NCBI GenBank assembly: GCA_002162695.1
Contig: MAAM01000001.1
Location: 1-64,000, forward strand
DNA: 64,000 bases
Direction: 5' to 3'
From: Cycloclasticus sp. 46_120_T64
Lineage (GTDB): Bacteria; Pseudomonadota; Gammaproteobacteria; Methylococcales; Cycloclasticaceae
Below are positions 39,371 to 48,489 of the stretch, piece by piece (the first letter of the stretch is position 1; the number at the start of each line of letters is the position of its first letter). The notes under the pieces are model-generated. The model made no database searches and was not told the origin of the DNA. It worked only from the letters and a program-made list of their open reading frames with translations. A program made the translations under genes and the position numbers.

Positions 39371-40060
39371 ATGATGCCTAGAAAGGAACTATTCTGCGTT
39401 CAGCAAATTAAGGGTTTCACCTTACTTGAAATAGCCATTGTATTATTGGTTTTTGGCTTAGTGATTGGGGGGCTGATGGGGCCTTTACAAGTACAGCTAG
39501 AAAGCTTGGATAGAAAAACGACGGTGAACGAAATCGGGCTTATTAAAGAATCAATCGTTGGTTTTGCAATAAGAAATGGCCGGCTTCCATGTCCTGATAC
39601 CGATAGCGATGGCGCAGAAGATATATCGGGCTCCGCGTGTACGCAGGTTTATGGTAACGTTCCTTGGGCTACATTAGGCGTGGGGGCAATAGATGGTTGG
39701 AAACGGCCTTTCACTTACCGTGTTGATATGAGCTTTGCCGACACTATCGACGGTTCAGGTTGCGCGGATGATGATACGGCAGGCGTATCGTTTGAAATCT
39801 GTTCGACAGGTGATATTAATGTATTCGATAGTCAAGGCGGTAATGCCGTCGCATCAAATTTGCCTGCGATTATCGTGTCACACGGTAAAAACTGGGCGCA
39901 AACCTCAGGGAGTGATGAAGGGGAAAATGAAGATAACGATGCCGATTTTGTCGATAAAACGTACGCAAGCGGAGGCAGTAATAATTACGATGATATTGTG
40001 GATTGGGTTAATTTAAATACGTTAATTGCAAAAATGGTTTTGGCAAAAAAATTACCTTAA
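39371..40060 (+). CDS. Type IV prepilin-like minor pilin with LPCPD core
   Basis: 229 residues with a class III signal: after QQIKG, FTLLEIAIVLLVFGLVIGG carries the conserved Phe1 and Glu5, so it should be cut and methylated by a prepilin peptidase. The core FAIRNGRLPCPDTDSDGAED and NVPWATLG closely parallels the preceding protein. The region DNDADFVDKTYASGG near the C-terminus is acidic. It is a minor pilin or pseudopilin candidate; its exact role is unknown. It lies 3 nt after the Cys-repeat gene. Confidence 0.8.
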   Translation: MMPRKELFCVQQIKGFTLLEIAIVLLVFGLVIGGLMGPLQVQLESLDRKTTVNEIGLIKESIVGFAIRNGRLPCPDTDSDGAEDISGSACTQVYGNVPWATLGVGAIDGWKRPFTYRVDMSFADTIDGSGCADDDTAGVSFEICSTGDINVFDSQGGNAVASNLPAIIVSHGKNWAQTSGSDEGENEDNDADFVDKTYASGGSNNYDDIVDWVNLNTLIAKMVLAKKLP

Positions 40061-40150
40061 GAAAAACATGACAATAAGCTGCTAACTTCTTGTACTATAT
40101 TTAGTTGGCTTTATTAAAAATAAAAATATTTGGATGGGTGGTACAAGGAA

Positions 40151-40726
40151 ATGAATAACTTAAATAAACAAAGTGGTTTTACGTTAGTCGAAATAGCAAT
40201 CGTATTAGTTATTATTGGTTTGTTATTGGGTGGTGTGCTCAAAGGGCAAGAAATGATTAAGAATGCTGAAATTCGTAGCGTGATTACAGATGTGCAGGGA
40301 TTAACAACAGCGATGTATGCGTATAGGGATCGTTATAATGCAATACCTGGAGATGATGCTTTAGGAGTAACGCATACAAGTCTAACTAAAAGTGACGGTG
40401 ACGGTGACGGCGTTATTGAAGCCTCAGCGGCGGCAGGTACGGATGAAAATGAGGATGTTAACTTCTTTGCTCACCTAAGAGCCGTTAATCTTCTGACAGG
40501 AAGTGGAGTGACGTTGCCAAGCCACTCTCTAGGTGGTTCGTTGAGTGTATCTAATGGGACCAATGGACTGTCTGGAAATGTTGTCTGTGCTAGTGCGGTT
40601 GATGAAGCGGATGCGCTCATTATAGATACCAAAGAGGATGACGGTGTTTATAACACTGGAGCAATACGTGGTGCGTCGGTTTATACAGGTACAACGGGTG
40701 GAATTGCACTTTGTTTTGAACTGTAG
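40151..40726 (+). CDS. Type IV prepilin (possible major pilin of the MSHA-like system)
   Basis: 191 residues from the ATG at 40151. The prepilin signal is textbook: KQSG then FTLVEIAIVLVIIGLLLGG, with Glu5. The pattern GLTTAMYAYRDRYNAIPGDD is common in MshA-like and general prepilins. A pair of Cys (NVVCASAVDEAD and ALCFEL) probably makes the C-terminal disulfide loop. An upstream in-frame TTG at 40130 is less likely. It ends the operon, 20 nt before a terminator, and has a 90-nt leader, so separate strong transcription is possible. Confidence 0.8.
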   Translation: MNNLNKQSGFTLVEIAIVLVIIGLLLGGVLKGQEMIKNAEIRSVITDVQGLTTAMYAYRDRYNAIPGDDALGVTHTSLTKSDGDGDGVIEASAAAGTDENEDVNFFAHLRAVNLLTGSGVTLPSHSLGGSLSVSNGTNGLSGNVVCASAVDEADALIIDTKEDDGVYNTGAIRGASVYTGTTGGIALCFEL

Positions 40727-40745
40727 TAAAAACTAATTTATGAAG

Positions 40746-40780
40746 ACCTTTCCATTTGAGCGTTATGGGAAGGTTTTTTT
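40746..40780 (+). terminator. Terminator of the pilus operon
   Basis: ACCTTTCCAT (40746-40755) pairs with ATGGGAAGGT (40765-40774) with one G-U pair, loop of nine, followed by a T-run through 40780. It separates the pilus operon from the PilZ gene. Confidence 0.85.
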
Positions 40781-40793
40781 ATGAAATAAAATA

Positions 40794-41537
40794 ATGAAAA
40801 AAACAATATCAAATAGACGAAACGACCCGCGCTTACATTTGCCCGATGTGCAAATTAGAGTGCGTAAGCAGTCTTTAGGTGGCTCGACATTTGTTGATTG
40901 TCAGCCCATTGATGTGAGCCAGAGTGGTTTGGCGTTTACATCCGACGAGCTTGATTTTGATTTATTGCAAAAGATTTATATAGAACTATCGGTTGGCCAC
41001 CGAAAAATTGAAGGTAAGGCGCTTATTTGCCATATTGTAGAAAAAGATGAGGTGACTCAATACGGTGTTTTATTTATTGATGTGACGCCATCGGTTGAAG
41101 AAGCGCTAAGTCTTGAAAGCTTATCGTCTACGCGAGTAAAAGACTTCTCCGCGAGTATTGCAGAAAATATGGTGCTTAATCTTAAGCAGAAATTAGACGA
41201 TAAACGGCTGAAGAAAGCGCAGATCCACTTGTTTGATGGTGTTGATGCATTTAAGAAACGCCTAATAGAACTTGTGAAAGACGACGTAGATAACCAAGGA
41301 AAGCCGTATCAATTAGGCGGCTTGTTCGAGTTTGACACCCATGCTATGTCGGTAACGGTGCCAATGAAAGATGCTGATGGCGCACTGTTAACACGTTGTA
41401 CCATTAAGCCTGTATTGGCTCATGGCAGTAAAAAGCTCGTGTTTGAAACAGATACAGGTCGAACGTTCAGCAACTTATTTGATGTGCTGCAAGAAATAAG
41501 CGATACCTTTCACTGGATTTTATCGGAGCAAATTTAA
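40794..41537 (+). CDS. PilZ-domain protein, putative c-di-GMP receptor
   Basis: 247 residues. The N-terminal PilZ domain has both ligand motifs: RRNDPR (RxxxR) and DVSQSG (D/NxSxxG), followed by the usual beta-barrel (YIELSVGHRKIEGKALICHIVE...YGVLFIDV). The C-terminal 130 residues are of unknown function. Its place after the pilus operon suggests a role in surface behaviour. It is convergent with the GFA-family gene, overlapping by 4 nt. Confidence 0.85.
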   Translation: MKKTISNRRNDPRLHLPDVQIRVRKQSLGGSTFVDCQPIDVSQSGLAFTSDELDFDLLQKIYIELSVGHRKIEGKALICHIVEKDEVTQYGVLFIDVTPSVEEALSLESLSSTRVKDFSASIAENMVLNLKQKLDDKRLKKAQIHLFDGVDAFKKRLIELVKDDVDNQGKPYQLGGLFEFDTHAMSVTVPMKDADGALLTRCTIKPVLAHGSKKLVFETDTGRTFSNLFDVLQEISDTFHWILSEQI

Positions 41538-41953
41538 GTCGAACTTGGCGGCATCTTATCGAAATTCAGCACGTCATTATTTTCCGTTAACCACGCCATT
41601 CTGGAGTCGCACCAGATATTGGCGGCGGGTTTAAACCCTGATGTATCATCTAGCGTGCCGGCTTTAACAATCATGATGCCGGGCATGGCATCGGCTTGGG
41701 TGTATAAGGGTGAGCCGCATTGATGACAAAAGTAACGTTTTACCGCGAGTCCGCTATCGCCTTGGTCCACGTAACAACGCTGGGTTTCGCCGTGAATACT
41801 AAAACCACTTTCAGCAACACAGATATTTAACGAGTAAGCCGAGCCGCTGGCTTTTTGGCAATGGCTGCAATGGCAGGCGGCGGTGATGATCGGTGCTTCG
41901 CTGATTTCATATTGGATGCTGCCGCAAAGGCATTGCCCCGTTTGTTTGTTCAT
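41534..41953 (-). CDS. GFA-family zinc protein
   Basis: 139 residues of the GFA (glutathione-dependent formaldehyde-activating-like, Mss4 fold) family. Zinc ligands are visible: CLCGSIQYE, CHCSHCQKASGSAY and FCHQCGSPLYTQAD. Most members have no proven enzyme activity, so only the fold and zinc binding are claimed. It is cytosolic. It is followed leftward by the PilZ gene tail and preceded by purU. Confidence 0.85.
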   Translation of the reverse strand: MNKQTGQCLCGSIQYEISEAPIITAACHCSHCQKASGSAYSLNICVAESGFSIHGETQRCYVDQGDSGLAVKRYFCHQCGSPLYTQADAMPGIMIVKAGTLDDTSGFKPAANIWCDSRMAWLTENNDVLNFDKMPPSST

Positions 41954-41979
41954 GCTGTTCTCCGGTGTTGCGATATTGT

Positions 41980-42843
41980 TTAAACAAAAACGATACAGCG
42001 GTTTTTATACACTAAGATCTCATGTTGTAAGTGGTGTCTAATGGCACGCGATAAAACAATTTTTTCATTGTCCTGACCCTTGCGCTTTAGATCTTCAATA
42101 TTATCATTATGGCGGATTCTGACGATGTCTTGTTCAATAATGGGGCCGGCATCGAGCTCAGTCGTTACATAATGGCTGGTGGCACCGATAATTTTCACGC
42201 CGCGCTCATGCGCCGAATGATAGGGTTTAGCGCCGGGGAACGCCGGCAAAAAAGAATGGTGGATATTGATGATTTGGTGGGGGTAGTGTTCGATAAAATC
42301 CTTGCTAAGAATTTGCATATAGCGGGCCAGTACGATGCTGTCGATCTTGTGTTCCGCCAATAAATCGAGCTGAGCTTTTTCTTGCTGTTGTTTATTCGCG
42401 GCGTTAATCGGTAAATGATAAAAAGGTATGCCGGCGTTGTTAGCCAGCGACTCGTAATCGCGGTGATTACTAATAATTAACGGGATCTCCACGTGCCATT
42501 CGCCAGACTGGTAGCGCGCTAGAATATCGAATAGACAGTGCCCGTGTTGTGAAACAAAAATGGCCAGCCTCGGTTTTACATCCGAAAAGGCAATCTGCCA
42601 GTTCATTTTTAATGGTGTAGCGACTTGTTCAGCAAAGACCTGTTGCAGCTGCTCGCGGGGGATTTTGAAGTTGTCGAGCTGCCATTCAACACGCATAAAA
42701 AAGTGTTTGTCGTCACTATCAACGTGTTGCTCTAAATCAATAATATTGCCATTGTTGTTGGCAACAAAATCAGTCACTTTGGCAATAAGTCCGGCTTGGT
42801 CGGGGCATTCTGCCAGTAGGATGGCGGAGGCTGGTGTAGTCAA
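41980..42843 (-). CDS. purU: Formyltetrahydrofolate deformylase
   Basis: 287 residues (E. coli PurU 280). An N-terminal ACT domain (ILLAECPDQAGLIAKVTDF) is followed by a formyltransferase-fold domain with NIHHSFLPAFPGAKPYHSA and TSHYVTTELDAGPII, which hold the catalytic Asn, His and Asp. It hydrolyses 10-formyl-THF to THF and formate, balancing one-carbon pools. The start is TTG at 42843, just after an in-frame stop, so no longer form exists. It is 21 nt after the HIT gene, probably one operon. Confidence 0.94.
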   Translation of the reverse strand: MTTPASAILLAECPDQAGLIAKVTDFVANNNGNIIDLEQHVDSDDKHFFMRVEWQLDNFKIPREQLQQVFAEQVATPLKMNWQIAFSDVKPRLAIFVSQHGHCLFDILARYQSGEWHVEIPLIISNHRDYESLANNAGIPFYHLPINAANKQQQEKAQLDLLAEHKIDSIVLARYMQILSKDFIEHYPHQIINIHHSFLPAFPGAKPYHSAHERGVKIIGATSHYVTTELDAGPIIEQDIVRIRHNDNIEDLKRKGQDNEKIVLSRAIRHHLQHEILVYKNRCIVFV

Positions 42844-42864
42844 AATAGGTCTCGCTTAGTTGAG

Positions 42865-43293
42865 TTAGCTGTGGGCGATAAAGTCGCCGTTGATTAATGC
42901 CTTCAAGGTGTTGCTTATGCGTTCAGTCAGTGCTCGTTCATTATAGGCTAGGGCCTCGGCATAACCCCAAACGGGGTTGGGCCATGCGACATCTGTTTTA
43001 TAACGAACAATATGGTGTAAGTGTAACTGCGGCACCATATTACCGAGCGCCGCAATATTCATTTTATCGGCGGAATATAGCTCGTTGAGAATTTTGCTGA
43101 GCAATAAGGATTCCTTGTTGAGTTGTTGCTGGTGTTCCTCGCTGAGCTGAAAGGCCTCACTAATGTTTTCCTGCCGAGGCACTAAAATATACCAAGGGTA
43201 GTTAGCATCCTTGCTCAGCAGCAAGGCGGTTAACGGGAAGTCGCCTAAATAGTGGCAATCTTTGGCCAGTTGCGGGTGGAGTTGAAAGCTCAT
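42865..43293 (-). CDS. HIT-domain protein
   Basis: 142 residues. The histidine-triad motif reads QLHLHHIVR (H91, H93, H94), the form seen in a proteobacterial HIT subfamily; the middle His is the expected nucleophile. The N-terminal WYILVPRQENISEAFQLS also fits. HIT proteins hydrolyse or transfer nucleotides, but the substrate is unknown here. The ATG directly abuts the moaC stop codon, so it is translated from the moaC transcript. Confidence 0.88.
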   Translation of the reverse strand: MSFQLHPQLAKDCHYLGDFPLTALLLSKDANYPWYILVPRQENISEAFQLSEEHQQQLNKESLLLSKILNELYSADKMNIAALGNMVPQLHLHHIVRYKTDVAWPNPVWGYAEALAYNERALTERISNTLKALINGDFIAHS

Positions 43294-43776
43294 TTAGTCA
43301 TCACCCCTGAGCCAATGGCCCGATTTTCCACCTTGTTTTTCGAGTAGTCGCACGCCTTGAATAGTCATCCCGCGGTCTACTGCCTTACACATATCGTAAA
43401 TGGTGAGTAAAGCGACTTGGGTGGCATTAAGTGCTTCCATTTCAACCCCTGTTTTACCGGATGTGCTGACCGTGGTTTGGCAGCGAACGCGCGAATGTTG
43501 CTTATCGATGTCGAGTTGAATCTCCACATGGCTAATCGGTAATGGGTGGCATAGTGGAACCAGTTCGGCGGTTTTTTTACTCGCCATAATGCCTGCAATG
43601 CGCGCAATACCCAGTACATCGCCTTTTTTATTATCACCGGCGGTGATGCGTTGTAGGGTGTCGATGTTCATTTCAATAAAACCTTCCGTTACGGCGGTGC
43701 GCTGGGTATCGGCTTTGGCGCCAATATCAACCATATGCACATCACCGGCGGCATTAAAGTGGGTAAGTTCTGACAT
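43294..43776 (-). CDS. moaC: Cyclic pyranopterin monophosphate synthase
   Basis: 160 residues, the family length. MoaC motifs: [14 protein letters not shown] at the N-terminus, [14 protein letters not shown] and [31 protein letters not shown] near the C-terminus. With MoaA it makes cyclic pyranopterin phosphate, the first step of molybdenum cofactor synthesis; moaA is not in this window. It is divergent from moaD with a 76-nt gap and leads the leftward moaC-HIT-purU cluster. Confidence 0.97.
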   Translation of the reverse strand: MSELTHFNAAGDVHMVDIGAKADTQRTAVTEGFIEMNIDTLQRITAGDNKKGDVLGIARIAGIMASKKTAELVPLCHPLPISHVEIQLDIDKQHSRVRCQTTVSTSGKTGVEMEALNATQVALLTIYDMCKAVDRGMTIQGVRLLEKQGGKSGHWLRGDD

Positions 43777-43852
43777 CTGATTTATTGATCCTAGCTATTT
43801 GATTGCATGATAGTATGATTCAATTATGCCACAAGCCGATAACGAACATAGC

Positions 43853-44086
43853 ATGTCAATAAAAGTACTGTATTTTGCCAGTTTAAGAGAACAGTTTGGT
43901 TGTAACGAGCAGCAGCTCGATAGTGCAGGTATTCATACCGTCGCGGATGTTTGGCGCTTGGTGAGTAGCGGGCATACCTTTAAGCAATCTGTGCTGCACT
44001 CGGTTAATCAACAATACGCTGAGCTGGAGGCCCCAGTTAAGGCGGGTGATGAAGTGGCGTTTTTCCCCCCTGTGACCGGCGGTTAG
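43853..44086 (+). CDS. moaD: Molybdopterin synthase small subunit
   Basis: 77 residues from the ATG at 43853 (MSIKVLYFASLREQFGC), the family-like start; an ATG at 43826 would add nine residues. It has the beta-grasp fold and ends in the obligatory Gly-Gly (FFPPVTGG), which is thiocarboxylated as sulfur donor. Its partner MoaE starts at the very next base after the stop. Confidence 0.94.
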   Translation: MSIKVLYFASLREQFGCNEQQLDSAGIHTVADVWRLVSSGHTFKQSVLHSVNQQYAELEAPVKAGDEVAFFPPVTGG

Positions 44087-44539
44087 ATGATTACGATCTT
44101 AAAAGCGGCGTTTGACCCTTGGCAATCCATCGTGGATTACCAGCAGCAAATGAATAGAGATGGGGAGTACGGTGCTTGCGCAACCTTTGTCGGTACGATG
44201 CGTGACTTTAACGAGGGTGATCAGGTGAACACGATGCTGCTTGAGTACTACCCTGGGATGACCGAGAAATACCTAGAAAAGACCGTAGTCTCGGCTAAAC
44301 AGCAGTGGCAGTTACTGGATGTGCTGCTTATACATCGGGTGGGTGAGTTATTGCCTAATGAGCCGATTGTGTTGGTGGCGGCGTGGTCAGCACACCGTAA
44401 AGACGCCTTTGAGGCCTGCCGTTTTATCATGGAGGACCTTAAAAGTAAGGCGCCATTTTGGAAGAAAGAATGTTTTGTTGAGCCTGATCAACAGGCACAA
44501 AAAAACCGCTGGCTTGCTAAGAACACCAGCGGTTATTAA
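44087..44539 (+). CDS. moaE: Molybdopterin synthase large subunit
   Basis: 150 residues, the normal length. MoaE motifs: GACATFVGTMRDFNEGD, LEYYPGMTEKYL, IHRVGEL, VAAWSAHRKDAFEACRFIMEDLK and APFWKKE with the active-site Lys. With MoaD it converts cyclic pyranopterin phosphate to molybdopterin. Its last codons also contain the leftward terminator of ppa, a dual use of sequence. Confidence 0.97.
   Translation: MITILKAAFDPWQSIVDYQQQMNRDGEYGACATFVGTMRDFNEGDQVNTMLLEYYPGMTEKYLEKTVVSAKQQWQLLDVLLIHRVGELLPNEPIVLVAAWSAHRKDAFEACRFIMEDLKSKAPFWKKECFVEPDQQAQKNRWLAKNTSGY
44498..44534 (-). terminator. Leftward terminator of ppa inside the moaE 3' end
   Basis: AACCGCTGG (44504-44512) pairs with CCAGCGGTT (44526-44534), with seven A to the left. 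Leftward this is a stem followed by a U-tract 20 nt beyond the ppa stop. It lies wholly within the last codons of moaE. Confidence 0.75.
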
Positions 44540-44552
44540 GTCGGTCGTTGGC

Positions 44553-45101
44553 TTAGAAGTTTGGTTTTACTTCGGCGGCTTCGTAACGCGCAACACTTTC
44601 CGTGATTTCGGCCGCAGCGCTATCAATATCAGCCCAACCTTCAATTTTCACCCATTTTCCAGCTTCTAAATCTTTATAGTGCTCAAAGAAGTGAGAGATT
44701 TGATTTAGGGTGATTTCAGGAATGTCTTTGTACGATTTAACGTCGTTGTACAGCGGGGTTAGCTTAGCAACAGGTACTGCGAGTAATTTTGCATCTTCAC
44801 CGGCCTCGTCAGTCATTTTTAATACGCCAATTGGGCGACAACGAATAACGGACCCATGCATTAAAGGAATCGGCGTGATAACTAGCACGTCAACTGGGTC
44901 GCCGTCATCTGACAAGGTATGCGGAACGTAACCATAGTTGCAAGGGTAATGCATGGCGGTACCCATAAAGCGGTCGACAAATAATGCGCCAGAATCTTTA
45001 TCAACTTCATATTTCACAGGGTCGCTGTGTGAAGGAATCTCAATGATAACGTTGATGTCAAGTGGAAGGTCTGCACCAGAAGGGACTAAATTAAGGCTCA
45101 T
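44553..45101 (-). CDS. ppa: Inorganic pyrophosphatase (soluble, family I)
   Basis: 182 residues, close to E. coli Ppa (176). Signature region [10 protein letters not shown] holds the metal-binding aspartates; [18 protein letters not shown] and [13 protein letters not shown] are also typical. It hydrolyses pyrophosphate to drive biosynthesis. It is divergent from the membrane pyrophosphatase hppA. A perfect TATAAT (leftward, 45145-45150) lies about 45 nt upstream of the start; its -35 is weak. Confidence 0.97.
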   Translation of the reverse strand: MSLNLVPSGADLPLDINVIIEIPSHSDPVKYEVDKDSGALFVDRFMGTAMHYPCNYGYVPHTLSDDGDPVDVLVITPIPLMHGSVIRCRPIGVLKMTDEAGEDAKLLAVPVAKLTPLYNDVKSYKDIPEITLNQISHFFEHYKDLEAGKWVKIEGWADIDSAAAEITESVARYEAAEVKPNF

Positions 45102-45144
45102 TTTGTTTCCTATAGTTTGTATTCAGTTTTAATTGTTGAGGCGC

Positions 45145-45150
45145 ATTATA
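45145..45150 (-). promoter_or_regulatory. -10 box of ppa
   Basis: Leftward TATAAT about 45 nt before the ppa ATG in the 168-bp ppa/hppA divergent region. No clear -35. Confidence 0.4.
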
Positions 45151-45269
45151 CAGACGTATGTCGATTAATTAAGTTTTATACTTGCGGTGTTTTACTTTGC
45201 GTAGTAAAAAGAACAGTCGCTTTGTTTTTCTAACAAGCGTTATGTTGTTAACTTACTCGGGAGATAATC

Positions 45270-47276
45270 ATGCAATTGAGCTACCTATTGCCGCCTATCA
45301 TCGGTGGTTTTGGCCTGTACGCCGCGAAGTACGTTTATGGTTTAGTGATGAAATACCCAGAAGGTGAGGGTGCTGTGGTGCGGATTGCCGAGCAGATTCA
45401 CTTGGGGGCGATGGTGTTTATGCGGCGTGAGTATAAGATGCTGGGGCTATTTGCCGCGGTGTTGTTTATATTAACGCTAGTTTTTCTCGGCTGGGCAACC
45501 GCTTTATGTTTCTTGGTCGGGGCGCTAGCGTCCGGCGCGGCCGGTTATATTGGAATGAATACCGCGACCAAGGCGAATGTGCGCACCACTACCGCAGCAC
45601 ATACCGATGGCGCAGAAGCGGCGCTCTCGGTGGCTTTCTTTGGTGGTTCTATCATGGGCTTGGCAGTAGCTTCCTTGGGTTTAATGGGGCTGGGTTTAAT
45701 GTATTTGTTTTTTGGCAGTGACCCTGAAACGTCCCACGCGATTCATGGTTTTGCGATGGGCGCCTCGGTGGTTGCCTTGTTCTCGCGGGTTGGCGGTGGC
45801 ATCTTTACTAAAAGTGCGGATGTGGGAGCCGATTTGGTCGGTAAACTCGAGGCGGGCATCCCCGAAGATGACCCGCGTAATCCGGGGGTGATTGCCGATA
45901 ATGTGGGTGATAACGTCGGTGATGTGGCCGGCATGGGCTCGGATATTTTTGAATCGTACTGCGGTTCGATGATCGCGACCATCGCCATCGCATCGACCAT
46001 GTCGAGTGTTTTATTAGCCGAACTGGGTGGGCAAGCCAGTTTGATGTTTTTGCCTCTGGCTTTGGCGTCAATCGGTCTGCTTTGTTCAATTTGCGGCATC
46101 ATCTTAGTTAAAAAGAATGCGGCAAAAGCGCCAGAAAAAGCCTTACGCATGGGCACCATGGGGGCTTCCACCCTCTTTATAATTGCCGCCTTTTTTCTCA
46201 TCTTGATGATGGATGTGAACAGCTATGTGTGGATGGCGGTTGTTGCCGGTGCGGTGGGCGGTATTATCATTGGCTTAGTCACCGAGTACTACACCGCCGG
46301 TTCGCCGGTGCAGCATATTGCGAAGTCGGGTGAAACTGGCGCGGCAACGGTGATGATTTCTGGCTTGGCGATTGGTATGCAGTCGGTAGCTATACCGGTG
46401 TTTACTATTTGTGGGGTGATTGCGGTGGCCAGTCATTTTGCCGATCTATACGGTGTAGGTATTGCCGCCGTTGGCATGTTAGCGACGGTGGGCATTACCA
46501 TGGCGATAGATGCTTATGGGCCGGTGGCCGATAATGCCGGCGGTATCGCTGAAATGGGCGGCTTGGGTGAAGAAACTCGCAAAATAACCGATTCATTAGA
46601 TGAACTAGGCAATACCACGGCGGCGATTGGTAAAGGCTTTGCCATCGGTGCGGCGGCATTGGCGGCACTGGCGATTATTACCGCCTTCATTGAAACTGTG
46701 TCTTTGCAAATACCCGACTTCAAACTGGAGTTGAATGACCCACAGGTGTTAATTGGCTTGTTTATTGGTGGTACGATTCCGTTTGTGATTGCTGCGCTAA
46801 CGATGACCGCGGTGGGTGATGCTGCCTTTGAAATGATTAAAGAAATTCGTCGCCAATTTAAAGAAATTGATGGGCTTCTTGAGGGCAATGCAGAGCCTGA
46901 TACCGCACGTTGTGTTGATATTGCGACGACGGCCGCTTTAAAGAAAATGATTGTGCCGGGTGTTATTGCGGTGAGTGCACCGCCTTTGGTGGGTTTTTTA
47001 ATGGGTGCGCAGGCACTCGGAGGCATGTTATCGGGGGCTTTATTATGCTGTGTATTGATGGCGTTAATGATGGCCAATGCCGGTGGTGCATGGGATAACG
47101 CGAAGAAGTTTGTTGAGAAGGGTAACTTGGGGGGTAAAGGTTCAGATACCCACTCGGCAGTGGTGGTGGGTGACACAGTTGGAGACCCGTTTAAAGATAC
47201 CTCGGGGCCTTCGATGAATATTTTAATTAATGTAATGGCGATTGTTAGTCTGGTGATTGCACCTTTGTTGAGCTAG
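45270..47276 (+). CDS. hppA: Membrane-bound ion-pumping pyrophosphatase, K+-dependent type
   Basis: 668 residues, about 16 membrane segments. The pyrophosphate site [11 protein letters not shown] (184-194), [18 protein letters not shown], and [16 protein letters not shown] are clear. The sequence after GNTT is Ala-Ala (451-452) rather than Lys, the mark of K+-dependent enzymes. Such enzymes pump H+ or Na+ using pyrophosphate energy; which ion cannot be settled here. GGGAG precedes the ATG by 6-7 nt. It lies head-to-head with soluble ppa. Confidence 0.96.
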   Translation: MQLSYLLPPIIGGFGLYAAKYVYGLVMKYPEGEGAVVRIAEQIHLGAMVFMRREYKMLGLFAAVLFILTLVFLGWATALCFLVGALASGAAGYIGMNTATKANVRTTTAAHTDGAEAALSVAFFGGSIMGLAVASLGLMGLGLMYLFFGSDPETSHAIHGFAMGASVVALFSRVGGGIFTKSADVGADLVGKLEAGIPEDDPRNPGVIADNVGDNVGDVAGMGSDIFESYCGSMIATIAIASTMSSVLLAELGGQASLMFLPLALASIGLLCSICGIILVKKNAAKAPEKALRMGTMGASTLFIIAAFFLILMMDVNSYVWMAVVAGAVGGIIIGLVTEYYTAGSPVQHIAKSGETGAATVMISGLAIGMQSVAIPVFTICGVIAVASHFADLYGVGIAAVGMLATVGITMAIDAYGPVADNAGGIAEMGGLGEETRKITDSLDELGNTTAAIGKGFAIGAAALAALAIITAFIETVSLQIPDFKLELNDPQVLIGLFIGGTIPFVIAALTMTAVGDAAFEMIKEIRRQFKEIDGLLEGNAEPDTARCVDIATTAALKKMIVPGVIAVSAPPLVGFLMGAQALGGMLSGALLCCVLMALMMANAGGAWDNAKKFVEKGNLGGKGSDTHSAVVVGDTVGDPFKDTSGPSMNILINVMAIVSLVIAPLLS

Positions 47277-47310
47277 GTGGTCTATAGGCATAGTTGAAAG
47301 TGGGGCGGGA

Positions 47311-48489
47311 ATGATGAAAGGTTTTTTTAATTTAAAACAAGGGGTTTCTCAGAGCAAGGTTGAGCTGGAGGCTGTGGATGAGTTATACGCAGCTATTTAT
47401 CAAGAGGATATTCAGTTAGCGGTTTTTTTCTGCTCAGTTGATTACGATTTGCCGACACTTGAAATAGCATTAAGGGAAAAATTTGCGGGTATTAAGCTGA
47501 TTGGTTGTACTACGGCCGGTGAGCTGACTGCGGAAGGAATGCTGGAAGGAACGCTCAGTGGATTTTCAATCAACTCAGATCAGTTTATTGCCGATCATGA
47601 TGTGTTTGACATGGAGACCATTGAGTCGGAAGCCAGCGCAGAAAAACTATTTAATTTGCAACAGCGGGTGGGGACTCAAGCAGGTGACGACTTTCAGCCG
47701 TTATCGTGGGTGCTGATTAATTCGATTGACTCGAAGGTTGAGCGCGTACTTGGGGTTGTTGATCGACGGTTTAATTCCATGCCTGTGGTCGGTGGCTCGC
47801 CCGGTGGGGGGGATTATTTTGCTCCAACATATGTGTATGCAAATGGATGTTTTCAAGCCAACTCGGCTATCGTTAGTTATATAGCCACCTCATTACCCTT
47901 TGAAATCTTTAAGATTGATGATTTTGATGAGTTACCTAGGCGAGTGGTCTTAACTGAAGTGGATACGGCGAGGAGAATAGTCACAGAGATAGACGGGTTG
48001 CCTGCGGTTGAGGGGTACTTTGAAGCTTTTGGTGTGCCTGCTAAGCAGGGAACCTTAGGTGCAGACTTTTATGCATCCCACCCACTAGCGGCAAAAGTGG
48101 CTGGTGATTTATATGTTAGGGCGATTGTGCCGCCAGTAGGGCATAAAGGTGGTGTTGAAAGTGATGGCCTGCAATTTTTTTGTGCGATTGAAGAAGGCAT
48201 GGTCTTATCGACGGTGAAAACAAAGGGTTCCTTAGCGAATTTTAAGGATAAATTTTCTAGGCTTCAAGCTACCAATGGCCAAGCCAATTTGGTGCTAGCT
48301 TGTGATTGTATTTATAGGAAATTTGACTATAGAATGCAAGATGTTACAGCAGAAATAACTAACGTGATGATTGACAATAACGTACAGGGATTCCATGGTT
48401 ATGGCGAGCAATTGGGTGTTATGAGTGTGAATCAAACGTTCACGGGCGTTTACTTTGGTACGAAGGATGGAGCTGATGAGCGAGCCTAA
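47311..48489 (+). CDS. FIST-domain sensory protein
   Basis: 392 residues with an N-terminal FIST domain (AVFFCSVDYDLPTLEIALRE, KLIGCTTAGELTAEGM) and a C-terminal FIST_C domain (VLACDCIYRKFDY, GFHGYGEQLGVMSVNQTFTGVYFG). FIST proteins are thought to bind small ligands, perhaps amino acids, as sensory modules. There is no signal peptide. The stop overlaps the start of the PAS-GGDEF-EAL gene by 14 nt, so it is probably the sensory partner of that protein. Confidence 0.88.
   Translation: MMKGFFNLKQGVSQSKVELEAVDELYAAIYQEDIQLAVFFCSVDYDLPTLEIALREKFAGIKLIGCTTAGELTAEGMLEGTLSGFSINSDQFIADHDVFDMETIESEASAEKLFNLQQRVGTQAGDDFQPLSWVLINSIDSKVERVLGVVDRRFNSMPVVGGSPGGGDYFAPTYVYANGCFQANSAIVSYIATSLPFEIFKIDDFDELPRRVVLTEVDTARRIVTEIDGLPAVEGYFEAFGVPAKQGTLGADFYASHPLAAKVAGDLYVRAIVPPVGHKGGVESDGLQFFCAIEEGMVLSTVKTKGSLANFKDKFSRLQATNGQANLVLACDCIYRKFDYRMQDVTAEITNVMIDNNVQGFHGYGEQLGVMSVNQTFTGVYFGTKDGADERA

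Noticed and set aside
40095-40109. 15-mer CTATATTTAGTTGGC shared with 57284-57298, both upstream of genes
   Set aside because: A few exact 15-mer pairs are expected by chance in 64 kb, and no common promoter spacing could be shown.
46514-47176. Long open frame on the minus strand inside hppA
   Set aside because: It is antisense to highly conserved hppA sequence and has the low-complexity composition of a shadow frame.
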